From Schizosaccharomyces osmophilus (Eukaryota; Ascomycota; Schizosaccharomycetes; Schizosaccharomycetales; Schizosaccharomycetaceae): DNA of 64,000 nucleotides. Numbering within the stretch: the stretch's first letter is position 1; each line of letters opens with the position of its first letter. Location: the NCBI RefSeq assembly GCF_027921745.1, contig NC_079238.1:5501605-5565604 (forward strand), given 5' to 3'. Below the pieces are notes generated by a model that did no database searches, was not told the origin of the DNA, and worked only from the letters and a program-made list of their open reading frames with translations. A program made the position numbers and the translations under genes. Of this stretch, positions 40,799 to 50,627 are shown in pieces.

Positions 40799-41839
40799 TT
40801 AAGAATCAATCTTGAGAACAACCTTACCAACGTGCTTTTGACTCCATAGGTAGTCATAAGCTTCCCTCAGCTGTTCAAAGGGAAATACCTTGTCAACGAG
40901 AGGGTGAATATCGTTTGCCTCAATACAAGCAATCATGTCTGCAAACATGTGGACATGTCCAACAAAGATACCACGGATGATGGCATTCTTGTTGAGAATT
41001 TTGCCAATCAACGAGGTGACATTAAGGCTGGCACCTTCTTGAGCAAGGAAACCAATCGAGCTGATGACTCCGCCTAAAACCAAGACATCCAAAGATTGAC
41101 CCAATGTTTTTTCACCGCCGACTTCGACGACATGATGATAACCAACATTGTCGGTAGCTTCCAAAGCAGGTTTGGCCCATTCGGGGTTCGTCTTGTAATT
41201 GATCAAGTTGGTAGCACCCAGATTCTTGGCAATTTTCAGTTTCTCATCGGAAGAAGAAAGTACTGTGGTACGAGCACCAGCAGCAGCGGCGAATTGGAGA
41301 GCAAAGATGGAAACACCACCAGTACCCTGGATCAAGACATTTTGACCCGGTTTCAATTTATCCTCGCAACCAAACAAGGCGTTCCATGCGGTCACGGCAG
41401 CACAAGGCAAAGTGGATGTCTCTTCGAAGCTCAAGTTCCTAGGTGCATGATTCAGGGCATGAGCAGGGAAGAAACCAACTTTGCGGAAAGCACCGTTCAC
41501 AGTACCACCCAAGGCACTACCATAGCCGTGCTGGGTTGGTTTTCCGTCAACGTAATCAGCGAAGAAATTGCAAACCACTTTGTCGCCAGGCTTATATTCA
41601 TCCACATCACTACCGACCTTTTCAACAACACCGACACCATCAGAGCCGGGAACTACCGGAAGATTCAAATGAAGAGGATACATGCCCTTTGTAATAATCA
41701 AATCTCTGTAATTGAGAGAAGCCGCCTTGAGATTTACCTGAACCTCATTAGGCTTAAGGGATTGAACTTCCTTGGTGTCTTCGATCTTGAGTTGATCAAA
41801 GCCACTCTTAGTGTCGCTAACTACGTATTGCAATGGCAT
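40799..41839 (-). CDS. Zinc-independent medium-chain alcohol/quinone oxidoreductase
   Basis: Starting at 41839 (MPLQYVV) gives 346 residues. The GroES-like N-terminal domain has ASLNYRDL and the GxGxVxxVG signature PGSDGVGVVEKVG. The Rossmann domain has VLIQGTGGVSIFALQFAAAA near residue 165, a NAD(P)-binding motif. There is no catalytic or structural Zn Cys cluster, so it is the quinone-oxidoreductase type of MDR enzyme. These reduce small alpha,beta-unsaturated carbonyls or quinones with NADPH. The C-terminal VGKVVLKI is typical. The frame is complete. Two tandem 78-bp repeats with AP-1/Pap1-like TTAC(G/T)TA and TTAGTAA words lie just upstream, suggesting oxidative-stress control. Confidence 0.92.
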   Translation of the reverse strand: MPLQYVVSDTKSGFDQLKIEDTKEVQSLKPNEVQVNLKAASLNYRDLIITKGMYPLHLNLPVVPGSDGVGVVEKVGSDVDEYKPGDKVVCNFFADYVDGKPTQHGYGSALGGTVNGAFRKVGFFPAHALNHAPRNLSFEETSTLPCAAVTAWNALFGCEDKLKPGQNVLIQGTGGVSIFALQFAAAAGARTTVLSSSDEKLKIAKNLGATNLINYKTNPEWAKPALEATDNVGYHHVVEVGGEKTLGQSLDVLVLGGVISSIGFLAQEGASLNVTSLIGKILNKNAIIRGIFVGHVHMFADMIACIEANDIHPLVDKVFPFEQLREAYDYLWSQKHVGKVVLKIDS

Positions 41840-41964
41840 CTTAAAACAGTCCACTTATCAGTTTAAATATCCTATGATGGGTATTTTCTTTGATTGTGTA
41901 GCTTTTTGGTTTGTTTAATATACATAAAATGGTATTTATATCATTGTGAGGTTTGAAATTTTCG

Positions 41965-42120
41965 TTTGCTTATATAACCGCCATTTACGTATTTAGTAAG
42001 CTTGGCTCGTTTCTTAGTAATGAGGCATTCGCGCATTTTTTAGTTTGCTTATATAACCTCCGTTTACGTATTTAGTAAGCTTGGCTCGTTTCTTACTAAT
42101 TAGGCATTCGTCCACTATTT
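41965..42120 (-). promoter_or_regulatory. Tandem 78-bp repeat with AP-1/Pap1-like sites
   Basis: Two units (41965-42042 and 42043-42120) share TTTACGTATTTAGTAAGC and GGCTCGTTTCTTA. TTACGTA and TTAGTAA/TTACTAA are AP-1 family words. They sit 126-281 bp upstream of the oxidoreductase start. Confidence 0.65.
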
Positions 42121-42559
42121 TAGTTTTGAAATTTTTCTTTCGAGTACGATTGAACACATTGGGAAATTATTGTAGCTCTTTTTTTTTTTTTAAGTGATCA
42201 TCGGGGAAAGCAAATATTGACTTTGAACATATGTTTTGAAAGGTATATGTACAACATGGATTGAAAAAATGAAGCAAGAATTGAGATGGGCCGTCGCTTT
42301 GAAAGTCTAACTGAAGTGCAATGAAAACGATGAATTCGTTGGCGAAGCTACGTTCAATTCAATAAAAACAGACATATTGCTGGTAAAACGAACTTTAGAT
42401 ATTACGTTTGTCCAAGAAAAGACGTAAAACCATTGTCACGATAATGTCAGAGCAAGCTCTAATATTACTTTAAAGTTTTGATTCTAATTACTTTATAGAG
42501 TATATTACTCTATATCAACGTAAACAAAGTGGGAAAACAGATTGATATTTGTGGTGTAA
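42121..42559. other. Intergenic, no gene seen
   Basis: AT-rich. Nothing recognised. Confidence 0.55.
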
Positions 42560-43920
42560 TCATAATTATTGGAAGAGCAGTTGAAGCGATCGATTCCAGC
42601 TTCGCGGCCAGGGCGATTTGCCCAAATAGTGAGAATATTGGTGACAGATGTAAGATTCTAGAGCCCGCACGAGTTTTCTAATGTCACTGGGACATCAACT
42701 TCAATATGGTTACTACTTTTTTCAATATGAAAGTGAAAGTTGGCAGTCTTTTTTGTCAGTGGCTTGGGTTACATCTTTGCCATTAGCTTTTTCACTTTTT
42801 TGCTTCCGATGAGAACAACATCTTATATTTTAGCAGCATTGGAAGGGGCCGCAGTAGAAGAAGAAGAAGAAGAAGAAGAAGAAGAAACAGGACTATTTGG
42901 AATTGCAAGGGCTGTAAAGCCAATACACTTGCTATTACCATTTCCTTTCCCAAAAAAGACAGAGTAAACAGAGGAATTTTCTTCGATAAGACAAGCTACG
43001 GGGTTTTGTCCATGAAGTTCCAGAGCATAGCCAGAAGCAATGCATTCTCCAAAATCAAATCCAAGAATGGAACCCTCATCATTACGTTGAAAATATAACG
43101 CACTGTTATCGCCAAGGTGAGCAGAAAATCTTTCATGGAGTAAATAAGTATCTGCTAAAGTAAATTTGGCCGCTTCAGTTCCATTATCATAAGGATCGAG
43201 GTAGACGTTATTGTGTCACCAACATAAAAGGAATGGAAATGAGCGTTAACGTTACCTGAGCGGAGGCTCATTACAGAAAACTCTTCATTCTGTTTGATAT
43301 TAGAACGGTCGGTTAGAGGAGCTGCAAGAGAAGAAATTGGGCTACAAGCTAAAAGGGAGAATAAGGCAGAAGAAAGAGAAACGGAGGAAAACAACTTTAC
43401 CTTAGAAAAGGCAGACAATTCTTTAGAGTGTGGAAAATCAAAGATGAGGGCCAAAAAATGAAAAAATGAATGAATAGATGGATAAGACAAGGCAAGACAA
43501 TCTAATGTTTACAAAGGATACTATAAAAAGTGAACGATATAAAAGTGAAGGGAATGATGCAAAGTAAAAATAAAAAAGCTACTGTTAATCTTTTCAAAAG
43601 TACCTGAATCACACAATGATTAAGACTTTAATGATTTCCAAACTGATGATTGTGGTTTCAAATGATGATGAGGAGAGTGTCCTATTTATAGCAAGTCCAT
43701 GGCCGTTTTGCAGTCCCTTCCAGAATCATAGAATCATGAAACGACAGGCTGAAACCCATTGTCACAAGTTTTCCCTTCTCCTCTTTCGAACGTCTTCACC
43801 TCGTCATTCTATCGTTTTCTCAAGTTGCTACAGGATGTAAACCAAGCGTACTATGTGCAATTGTCGGAGTGGGTGTTGTCCTATATGTCACTTCTTGATA
43901 GCCGACCATTTAACCTTTGA
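42560..43920. repeat. Duplicated block (paralogue of ~29430-30790)
   Basis: Extended similarity to 29430-30790, covering an unrecognised gene relic, the secreted-protein gene and its promoter, in the same orientation. Small indels separate the copies. Confidence 0.85.
42840..43405 (-). pseudogene. Broken copy of the secreted cell-wall-type gene
   Basis: Same sequence as the gene at 29703-30266 but dead in two ways. The start ATG is changed (AAGATG is AAGGTA here), and one base is missing at ~43213, giving a frameshift after the SFYVGD region. The signal-peptide segment KLFSSVSLSSALFSLLACS is still readable. The GAA microsatellite encoding the Ser tail (42858-42890) is longer than in the intact copy. 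Confidence 0.88.
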
Positions 43921-44930
43921 TTTGATTGAGGAAAGAATATATTCGATTTCTACTAAAAAACCTCTTGAGCTTTCTCGGTATATAATCGGTCGCGTTGCTC
44001 ATGTCTACAAAACAACTCCACATTTGTTTATTACATTGCCAAACGAATTTGCCATTATCTCGCACCCTGTCTTAGTAACGAATGTAAAAGTGAAACTCAA
44101 ATGAAGTAACCGAAAAGTCATTGCATCGCACCTGGGAAATGTTTCATACCGTTCAAGGTCATACATCTAACTTTGAACATTTCATATCTGAGCATAAATC
44201 TCTTTAATTTTCTTTCCTTTCCTTTTGTTTCTGTTTTGTTTTGTTTTGTTTTTCTTTTCTTTTGTTTCGTCGGAGTTGTAAAACTCCATTTCCTTCTTGG
44301 ATTCGGTGAAATCATGGGACTTTTCGGTCATATTGATATCAGTTCTTCTTTTATTCCCGGAAAACTAGGTTTCGGTATGGACAGACATTCTATGTCCCAA
44401 GGTTTCGCAAAGCGTCTGTCTAAAATGGGTACGCTCTTGGCTGTGCCCAAGTTTGATTCAATGCAGGTGAGATAAGTCAAAGTTATTCAGCCAGGGAACG
44501 TTTGACTTGGTTGTTGTTTTCGTTTTTTTTTTGTATGATTTTCGTTTGCAATAAATGAAACAATTGAATATAATGATTACCACATACTTCAACGAAAACG
44601 TTGATGAATGTTGTTGCCATGGTTGAAAGACTATGAAAAGAGCTCTATTGTATTGAAATCCATTGTATTTCTCGTAATCTAAAAGAATCTAAAAGAAAAG
44701 TTGTCTGAGAGGGTTAGGCACCACTCCATTGATCTGATTCAGTGGTCTCCTGTACAAATTTGCAAGAGACACTTTACAAAAATGGGGTTACGGATATTAC
44801 TTATATGCCTTTCATCATGCAGCCTACAAGGAGGAATCCAACGAGGTTGAGATGTGCAAAACCAATGGGACGATGCTGAAAAACTTTGTGCTTGGTCTCG
44901 AGAAGAACAATGATAGGTCCTTTCAGGAGA
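43921..44930. other. Intergenic with gene remnants
   Basis: Includes the short frame described at 44314. Near 44775-44940 a frame reads WGYGYYLYAFHHAAYKEE and then LKNFVLGLEKNN, protein-like but unrecognised. Confidence 0.4.
44314..44475 (+). CDS. Short ORF, duplicated as relic at 49490-49620
   Basis: The 53-codon frame reads MGLFGHIDISSSFIPGKLGF and on to DSMQVR. Its end CAGGTGAG could be a splice donor, so it may be a first exon. The region 49490-49620 has the same sequence in decayed form (TTCGGTGAAATCACGG versus TTCGGTGAAATCATGG). Conservation around the ATG supports a real, once duplicated, gene start. I do not recognise it. Confidence 0.35.
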   Translation: MGLFGHIDISSSFIPGKLGFGMDRHSMSQGFAKRLSKMGTLLAVPKFDSMQVR

Positions 44931-44983
44931 GTTGTGTTAAACCTGGTTGAACTATTTTAGTTTTCGATCATATCGTTCAATTA
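44931..44983 (+). pseudogene. tlh 3'-flank relic
   Basis: TTAAACCTGGTTGAACTATTTTAG and AATTAAATGATGAAG match 57555-57612 (TTAAACTTGGTTGAACGATTTCAG, AAATTGAATGATGAAG). Only the extreme tail of the helicase locus is left. Confidence 0.7.
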
Positions 44984-45310
44984 AATGATGAAGAATTGAA
45001 CTGTTAAAAGAAAACAAATAAAAATCAACTACCTTTTTTGCCTCCTTTCTAATTGTCCTCCAAAAGGGCTACTACTTGTATTTACGATTTCAGCCCAACT
45101 ATTAGGTAGAAAACAAATATAAATAGCGAGATTTGTTTAAAAAGAAAGAAATCAAACAAAAAGAGAAGGAATAGAAAAAGAAAAAGAAAAAAGCCTACAG
45201 CACCCCGGATTCCCATGTTGTCTCCAACCATAGTACTAACGAGGCCCTCAGACGCTTAACTGCAGTGATCGGACGGGAACTGGTGTTTTCGCCTAGGTGT
45301 GGCCGTAGAC
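44984..45310 (-). repeat. Identical 327-bp cassette (tlh tail plus 5S), copy 2
   Basis: Same as 36551-36877 with no difference seen. Confidence 0.85.
45193..45310 (-). rRNA. 5S rRNA (dispersed copy)
   Basis: Identical to 36760-36877, with a TTTTTT terminator past the 3' end. Its upstream flank (45311-45545) is the one shared with the dead 5S at 2830. Confidence 0.95.
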
Positions 45311-45545
45311 ATCGATTTGCTTTGTAAAAACAACAAGAGTAATTTGTCTTGCTGTAGTTTTGTCTTTAACATTGTGTGTTGGCCTGCTATCCTTTAAGAT
45401 CCAATTCGACTCGGCTCTATCTTTGGTTATTTTTCATGGCTAAATGGAGAATGATTTGTTTCATTACAAAATTGGTAAAGTGCAACACTTGGATTGAGAA
45501 CAAACTGTTTTTCCCTGTTCTATTGATTCACATTGTGCTAGGCCA
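45311..45545. repeat. 5S upstream flank shared with 2952-3165
   Basis: Conserved words include AATTTGTCTTGCTGTAGTTT, GTGTGTTGGCCTG and ATTGATTCACATTGTG in the same order as 2985-3165. This indicates a duplication including 5' flank and 5S. Confidence 0.75.
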
Positions 45546-45638
45546 CCACCACCTAGGTAAAGGAAAGCTGGACGAATAAAGTTGGAATATGCGAGAACGT
45601 TCGTTACTTTTCATCATACAAAAGAGGAATAGATGATT

Positions 45639-45908
45639 TTTCTAGAGGTATCGAGAATGACGAGGGAAGCTGTAGTAGTAAACAAAAGGATTCAAGGAAA
45701 AAAGAAGCAAACAAAAGAAAAGAAAAAAAAATGCTATTTTCTAATTCAGATTGAAAAAGAAAGAACGAACTATGACAAGAGAGATGAATGAATTGCACGG
45801 AAATTCGTGGAATCCCGGTGGTGGCCAAGTGGCCAGGCCAGCAGCATCTAGAAAGTACTAGGGCTCTTAAGAAATGATCGACCCATCCTTGTGTTCAGGT
45901 ATAAATAA
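45639..45908 (+). promoter_or_regulatory. Heat-shock-type promoter of hsp16 copy 1
   Basis: TTTCTAGAGGTATCGAGAA (45639-45657) resembles alternating TTC/GAA heat-shock elements. A second conserved element (TCTAGAAAGTACTAGG) is at 45847 and a TATAAATA box at 45900. All three recur in the same order upstream of the second copy. Confidence 0.7.
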
Positions 45909-46006
45909 GAGGCAAGTAGAGGCAGTTCAACAACATTGACAAAAAAGAAAAAGAAATCAGAATTCTTTGATTGATTGTTATTTGAAATTAACAAGCGCTA
46001 TTTACA

Positions 46007-46438
46007 ATGTCTCTTCAACCTTTCTTCGACTTATACCCATTTCAAGACGGTCTTTCTGACTTTTTGAGTTATTCTCCTCGTGTCCAACGCCAGAATCGTG
46101 TTGGCGATTTGTCACCTGCCATTGATGTTCACGAAGGCAAAGACACGGTTGCTGTTGATGTAGAACTTCCTGGTGTCAAAAAGCAAGACGTACAAGTTCA
46201 TTACGACGAAGGAAAGCTTACCATTTCTGGTGAATCCGTGAATGAGCGCAAGAGTGAAAGCGACAAGGGAAACCAAAGATGGTCGGAACGTCGCTTTGGT
46301 TCCTTCTCCCGAACAATCACCATTCCAAACAAGGTAGATGCCGATCGCATTGAAGCTCAATTCAACCACGGTATTTTAAGCGTTGTCTTGCCCAAGATTG
46401 AGGAATCTCGCTCCAAGAAGCAAATCGCCATTCACTGA
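46007..46438 (+). CDS. hsp16: Small heat-shock protein Hsp16 (Hsp20 family), copy 1
   Basis: The 143-residue protein has the short N-terminal arm MSLQPFFDLYPF and an alpha-crystallin domain from about residue 35 (AIDVHEGKDTVAVDVELPGV). The family motif GILSVVLPK is near residue 125. The C-terminal KKQIAIH contains the IxI-type tail that ties oligomers. Length equals that of S. pombe Hsp16. It is an ATP-independent chaperone that binds unfolding proteins in the cytosol or nucleus. The heat-shock-type promoter supports stress induction. Nearly identical to the gene at 50196. The signal GNQRWSERRFGSFSRTITIP is intact. Confidence 0.97.
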   Translation: MSLQPFFDLYPFQDGLSDFLSYSPRVQRQNRVGDLSPAIDVHEGKDTVAVDVELPGVKKQDVQVHYDEGKLTISGESVNERKSESDKGNQRWSERRFGSFSRTITIPNKVDADRIEAQFNHGILSVVLPKIEESRSKKQIAIH

Positions 46439-48440
46439 ATCTGAGACCGAATTGGAAAAACTTTGATGGAGCAAAAGCAAACCGATTGACAAGTTCACGA
46501 CCATTATGTTTTCATGATAATTTAGCATTGGCATTTTTGATGAAAAATAATCTGTGAATAATTAATATATAATTTAGAGAATGAATATAAAAGACACTTA
46601 CGGATTTAATAATTGTGACTATTGTGTATGGTGTAACCATAGAAGTGAAAATCAAATGTAATTCTTTGAATCGTTATATTACGCTGATTCCTGTACTTAT
46701 AGTTACTGAACGACTTTTTCGAAAAGAACAGAGATCCTACCTCTTCCAAAATAGAAGCCATAAGGCATGCTATGATATTCTCAATGATAGTTTGAAAAAA
46801 GTAAAGGTAAAGGTAAAGGTAAAGAAAAGTCAATAAAAATACAGAATATAAAAAGAAAAAGGAAAAGGAAATCTCGTTTCGTTTATGCTCGTTATGTGAA
46901 TGCATGGTTTAGAATCGACGGTATCGCTGTTTTTTCTTTCTTTCTTTACATATTTCTTTACATTAAAAGATAAAAGAAATAGTCGTCGGTTAGTTGTTGA
47001 TGAATCACGAATTCAATTCATCGTTTGGAGTATTATGACTCGTATCGTGACTTATACTTGCTCGGGCTGAGATCAACCCAAACGAAAAAGGAAGGAATTC
47101 ATTGGAAAAAAGTACTTGGCAACTTTATAAAACAGTATGAATGACTCAATGGCAAGATTAGCGGTTTTATTTTTATCTAGCGACCGCTGTAGCCAGAATG
47201 TATATGTAATCATCACTATGAAAATAATAACTAAAGTGGAATCGTAGCAGCAATGGTTTCCTCAAACTCATTTAGAGACCTAACCTAGCATTGCATACAG
47301 TACGACAGTACGAGATAGCTTAGTTTGGTTTGGGTCAACACAGCATATGACAAAGTGAAATCTTGTCAGAAAACAAGATATTTCAAATTCAATTCAATTC
47401 CATTCATAAAAACATTGAAAAATGAAAACTGCTATGCTTTAAAGACAAGGGCATTCATTCATACTCACATTTGGTCTCATTGGAAAGCACGGTACGGTAC
47501 CATTTTAACATTGCACAAAACACTCGGCGAATAAATAAGATGGCATTCGACAAATTGTAGGTAAACAAACACTTGGATGTAGACAGGTTTGAGAGAATTC
47601 CAAGAATTTTATCAGCTAAATGAAACAGCACTAATCTTGTAACGATGCGGCCGTTTGGTTTGCGGGCAAAAATACACTACACTACCTGCGATACAAAACA
47701 CTTGGGTTACATTTGGTTATTGAGTATATGGATTGAGTTGCAATGGGATGCGTATATCTGATGCACTTGGAATTATTTATTTTTTAATTTATTTTTTTTT
47801 ATATAGTTTTGTGTCTAATTCCATGGCAAAGAACTCTGAGTTTGTACTTGTAATTGACTTTGTCTTGGTCTTGAGAGAGCTCTTGCGTGTCTACTGAAAC
47901 AGTTGATTGTATGAACTTGATTCTTTTCTTGGTGAAACATTGAAAAAGAGAGGAATTGTTTCAATTCAATTGGATTCAATATAAATTAATTCCATTAAGT
48001 TAAGTTATGTTTGGCTTAACTTTTTAATCATTGTTTTTCGCGTTGAATTGAGACTTTTTTTCGCTGATTTTTATAGACAGAAATTTTTCTCATAATTGTA
48101 TTTTTTCCATAGTATTGCATTCTATTCTAACTTTTTTTTTGGGTGATTCACACAGTAGTTGTCGAAAAAATAAACAATTTTTAGACTTTCATGAACAAAA
48201 ACAACAAAAAAAAGAAAAAAAAACACAATTACAACAAACGGGATTTGAATGTTTCTGACTGCTAGACGTCGAGTAATTCACGAATTTCGATTTTCTAAAA
48301 GCTAGGATACCAAATACACATTACTGTTCCGTAAAGCTATAAGCCGCTATGCCCTAGTAGTGTAACCCAAGCTGTGGGTAGAGCTGTGGATCACAGTAAG
48401 GTGTGCAGTAGTTGCTGTATTTCACGGTACACTCTTGTAC
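46439..48440. other. Long intergenic, no gene seen
   Basis: About 2 kb of AT-rich DNA. Minus-strand frames at 46606-46905 are low complexity (KKVKVKVKVK in the plus frame from an AAAGGT run at 46800-46825). Nothing recognised. Confidence 0.55.
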
Positions 48441-48745
48441 TCAGAAACACTTAGTATAGTATGTCGGACTTGCAACCGACCGCCAGATATCCTTGACACC
48501 CTTGGGCCCCGTTAACGCCATCCGTCAAAGATAACATAGCATGACAAAGCATACCTGTTAGCATGTCCCAATCATGTAAATAGCCTGAAAAAGCATGACA
48601 AAGCACCATCCTTCCAGCTTGGCATAAATACCCTAAATCCTTCACTCATTGCCATCCTACCTACAATCGCTATATAGGAAACCCAAACTACCAAGTCTCA
48701 CCCGAGTAACCCAATCCAGTACAGACTATATCGAGAATATCCATC
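48441..48745. other. GC-richer upstream region of the SnoaL-like gene
   Basis: GC content rises noticeably from ~48470 (CTTGACACCCTTGGGCCCCG). The word CATGACAAAGCA occurs at 48540 and 48593. Presumably the promoter. Confidence 0.5.
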
Positions 48746-49219
48746 ATGTCCGTGCCGGCACTTCCAGCTATCCTCACACCTGCCCTAAGCGGCCGCGACG
48801 CCGTCGCTGATGCCCTCTATCGCAGCGTCATGGCCTTAGACACAGCCGACGATGCTCTCTTCAAATCTGCCTTTACCACTGATGCCGTCTTGGACGTCAA
48901 CGGTACCATCATGGAAGGCTACGATGCCATTTACAGTCAATGCTACGCCATGCTCACCAAATTGGACACCAACCACTTCCTTTCCAACATGCGTATCAAC
49001 ATCATAGAAGGAGACTCGAAGGCTCAGGTGACATGCTCTGCTCTTTCTCAACACTACCGTGGTGGAGAGGGCATGAATCCCGGCTCTGACTTTCTGCTTG
49101 CTGGTGGATTGTACTGGGTGGAGCTGGTTAAGGATTCTGGAGACGGATTGTGGAAGATGAAACACTGGACGCTAAAGTCAACTTGGGGACAAGGTGACTG
49201 GGGCATTCTTGGCAAATAG
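48746..49219 (+). CDS. SnoaL-like / NTF2-fold protein (157 residues)
   Basis: The protein is a single NTF2-like domain: an N-terminal helix region (GRDAVADALYRSVMALDTAD), TDAVLDVNGTIMEGYDAI, HFLSNMRINIIEGDSKAQVT, and a final GLWKMKHWTLKSTWGQGDW strand. The pattern matches SnoaL_4-type proteins common in filamentous ascomycetes and bacteria, some acting as cyclases, dehydratases or hydrolases on small polyketide-like molecules. Codons are clearly GC-richer than in neighbours (GCC, CTC, GTC and CCG are common), suggesting transfer from another fungus or bacterium. The frame is intact; substrate unknown. Confidence 0.85.
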   Translation: MSVPALPAILTPALSGRDAVADALYRSVMALDTADDALFKSAFTTDAVLDVNGTIMEGYDAIYSQCYAMLTKLDTNHFLSNMRINIIEGDSKAQVTCSALSQHYRGGEGMNPGSDFLLAGGLYWVELVKDSGDGLWKMKHWTLKSTWGQGDWGILGK

Positions 49220-49844
49220 ATTAGACGCTACAGAGCGAGATCTATGCAGTTTGTTCCATACGTTGGTGTTTTGAAATTTAGATTTAGCTTCCTTTTGCTC
49301 AACCTTGGTCCTTTGTGGAACTCAATGGAGGATGCTGGGTAATATACAATGCGTTTTTTTTTTTTTCGTAGCTTGACTCTTTATAACTCAATGCAGCCTG
49401 TCATTACTTACTGCAAAGAAAATATAAAGGAGTTCTTGTTCAAAGAAGGATCGTTTTTTTTTCGTTTTTTCGCTTTTCCGTCAGACTTGTAATTCGGTGA
49501 AATCACGGATGTTTTTCGATCTTATTAACACCAGTTCTCCTTTTTTTCCTAAAAAATAAGTTTGGTTTTAGATAGACATTCTTTATGCCCAGTACTTTGG
49601 TATATCTACAGTCGGAATCTTTTTCAGACTGGGGGATTCAAAATTGCTGAATACAATTTAATAATTTTAATTTTTAAATAAGATACAAGACAAAAAAAAT
49701 CCATAATTTGAGAATCAGATTGCAATATGATTGAAAAAAAAAAAAAAACTAAAAACAACTACCTTGCTTACCACGCTGTTTGTAAATGACAAATGGAAAA
49801 GAAGGTAACACATACAAAGAAGAATATCTGATATATGATGTTAG
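49220..49844. other. Intergenic; includes decayed repeat of 44150-44480
   Basis: Positions 49440-49620 are a degraded copy of the region around the short ORF at 44314. Poly-A at 49734-49750. Confidence 0.5.
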
Positions 49845-50098
49845 TTTCTAGAGGTATCTAGAACGGCCACTATAACAAGGTAAACAAGCCAAAAAAATGC
49901 AGATTATCCATGAAAACAAAAGCGAAAATTATAATAATAGTTAAAACTAATAAAAAGAACAAAAACAAGCAAGAAAGAAGTAGAAGGAACAATGTCGAAA
50001 TCTCTAGAAGGACCAAGAGGTGGCAAGTCATCACAAATCTGGAAAGTACTAGGTCGCTTATAGAAAGTTTGTTATTTTCAGTAGTTCAAGTATAAATA
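49845..50098 (+). promoter_or_regulatory. Heat-shock-type promoter of hsp16 copy 2
   Basis: TTTCTAGAGGTATCTAGAA (49845-49863), TCTCTAGAAGG (50000), GGAAAGTACTAGG (50041) and TATAAATA (50091) parallel the promoter at 45639-45908. Confidence 0.7.
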
Positions 50099-50195
50099 GG
50101 AGTGAAGTAGAGGAGGTTCAACAACATTGACAAAAAAAAGAACAAGAGTTAATTTTATAGTTTATTTTCAAGTGTGAAAACAAGCGCTATTTACA

Positions 50196-50627
50196 ATGTC
50201 TCTTCAACCTTTCTTCGATTTATACCCATTTCAAGACGGTCTTTCCGACTTTTTGAGTTATTCTCCTCGCGTTCAACGCCAGGATCGTGCTGTTGATTTG
50301 TCACCCGCCATTGATGTTCACGAAGGCAAAGACACGGTTGCTGTTGATGTAGAACTTCCTGGTGTCAAAAAGCAAGACGTTCAAGTTCATTACGACGAAG
50401 GAAAGCTTACCATTTCTGGTAAATCCGTGAATGAGCGCAAGAGCGAAGGAGATCGAGGAAACCACAGATGGTCTGAGCGTCGCTTTGGTTCCTTCTCTCG
50501 AACTATCTCTATCCCCAGCAGGATCGATTCCGATCGTATTGAAGCTCAATTTTCCAATGGCATTTTAAGCGTTGTCTTGCCCAAGATTGAGGAATCTCGC
50601 TCCAAGAAGCAAATCGCCATTAATTAA
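50196..50627 (+). CDS. hsp16: Small heat-shock protein Hsp16 (Hsp20 family), copy 2
   Basis: 143 residues, differing from copy 1 at about 17 positions scattered in the N-terminal arm and in the 75-115 region (for example QDRAVDLS for QNRVGDLS, and SIPSRIDSDRIEAQF for TIPNKVDADRIEAQF). The crystallin domain, the GILSVVLPK motif and the C-terminal KKQIAIN tail are kept. The 5' leader is also very similar (TTCAACAACATTGACAAAAAA). The genes are direct duplicates 4.2 kb apart, with a foreign-looking gene between them. Confidence 0.97.
   Translation: MSLQPFFDLYPFQDGLSDFLSYSPRVQRQDRAVDLSPAIDVHEGKDTVAVDVELPGVKKQDVQVHYDEGKLTISGKSVNERKSEGDRGNHRWSERRFGSFSRTISIPSRIDSDRIEAQFSNGILSVVLPKIEESRSKKQIAIN

Noticed and set aside
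41096-41866. 256-codon plus-strand frame
   Set aside because: It lies antisense within the oxidoreductase gene, whose domains are clear; it is a shadow.
44757-44940. Frame with WGYGYYLYAFHHAAYKEE first taken as part of the helicase relic
   Set aside because: It has no match in the helicase at 53524-57373; only the tail after ~44931 does. Left as unrecognised.
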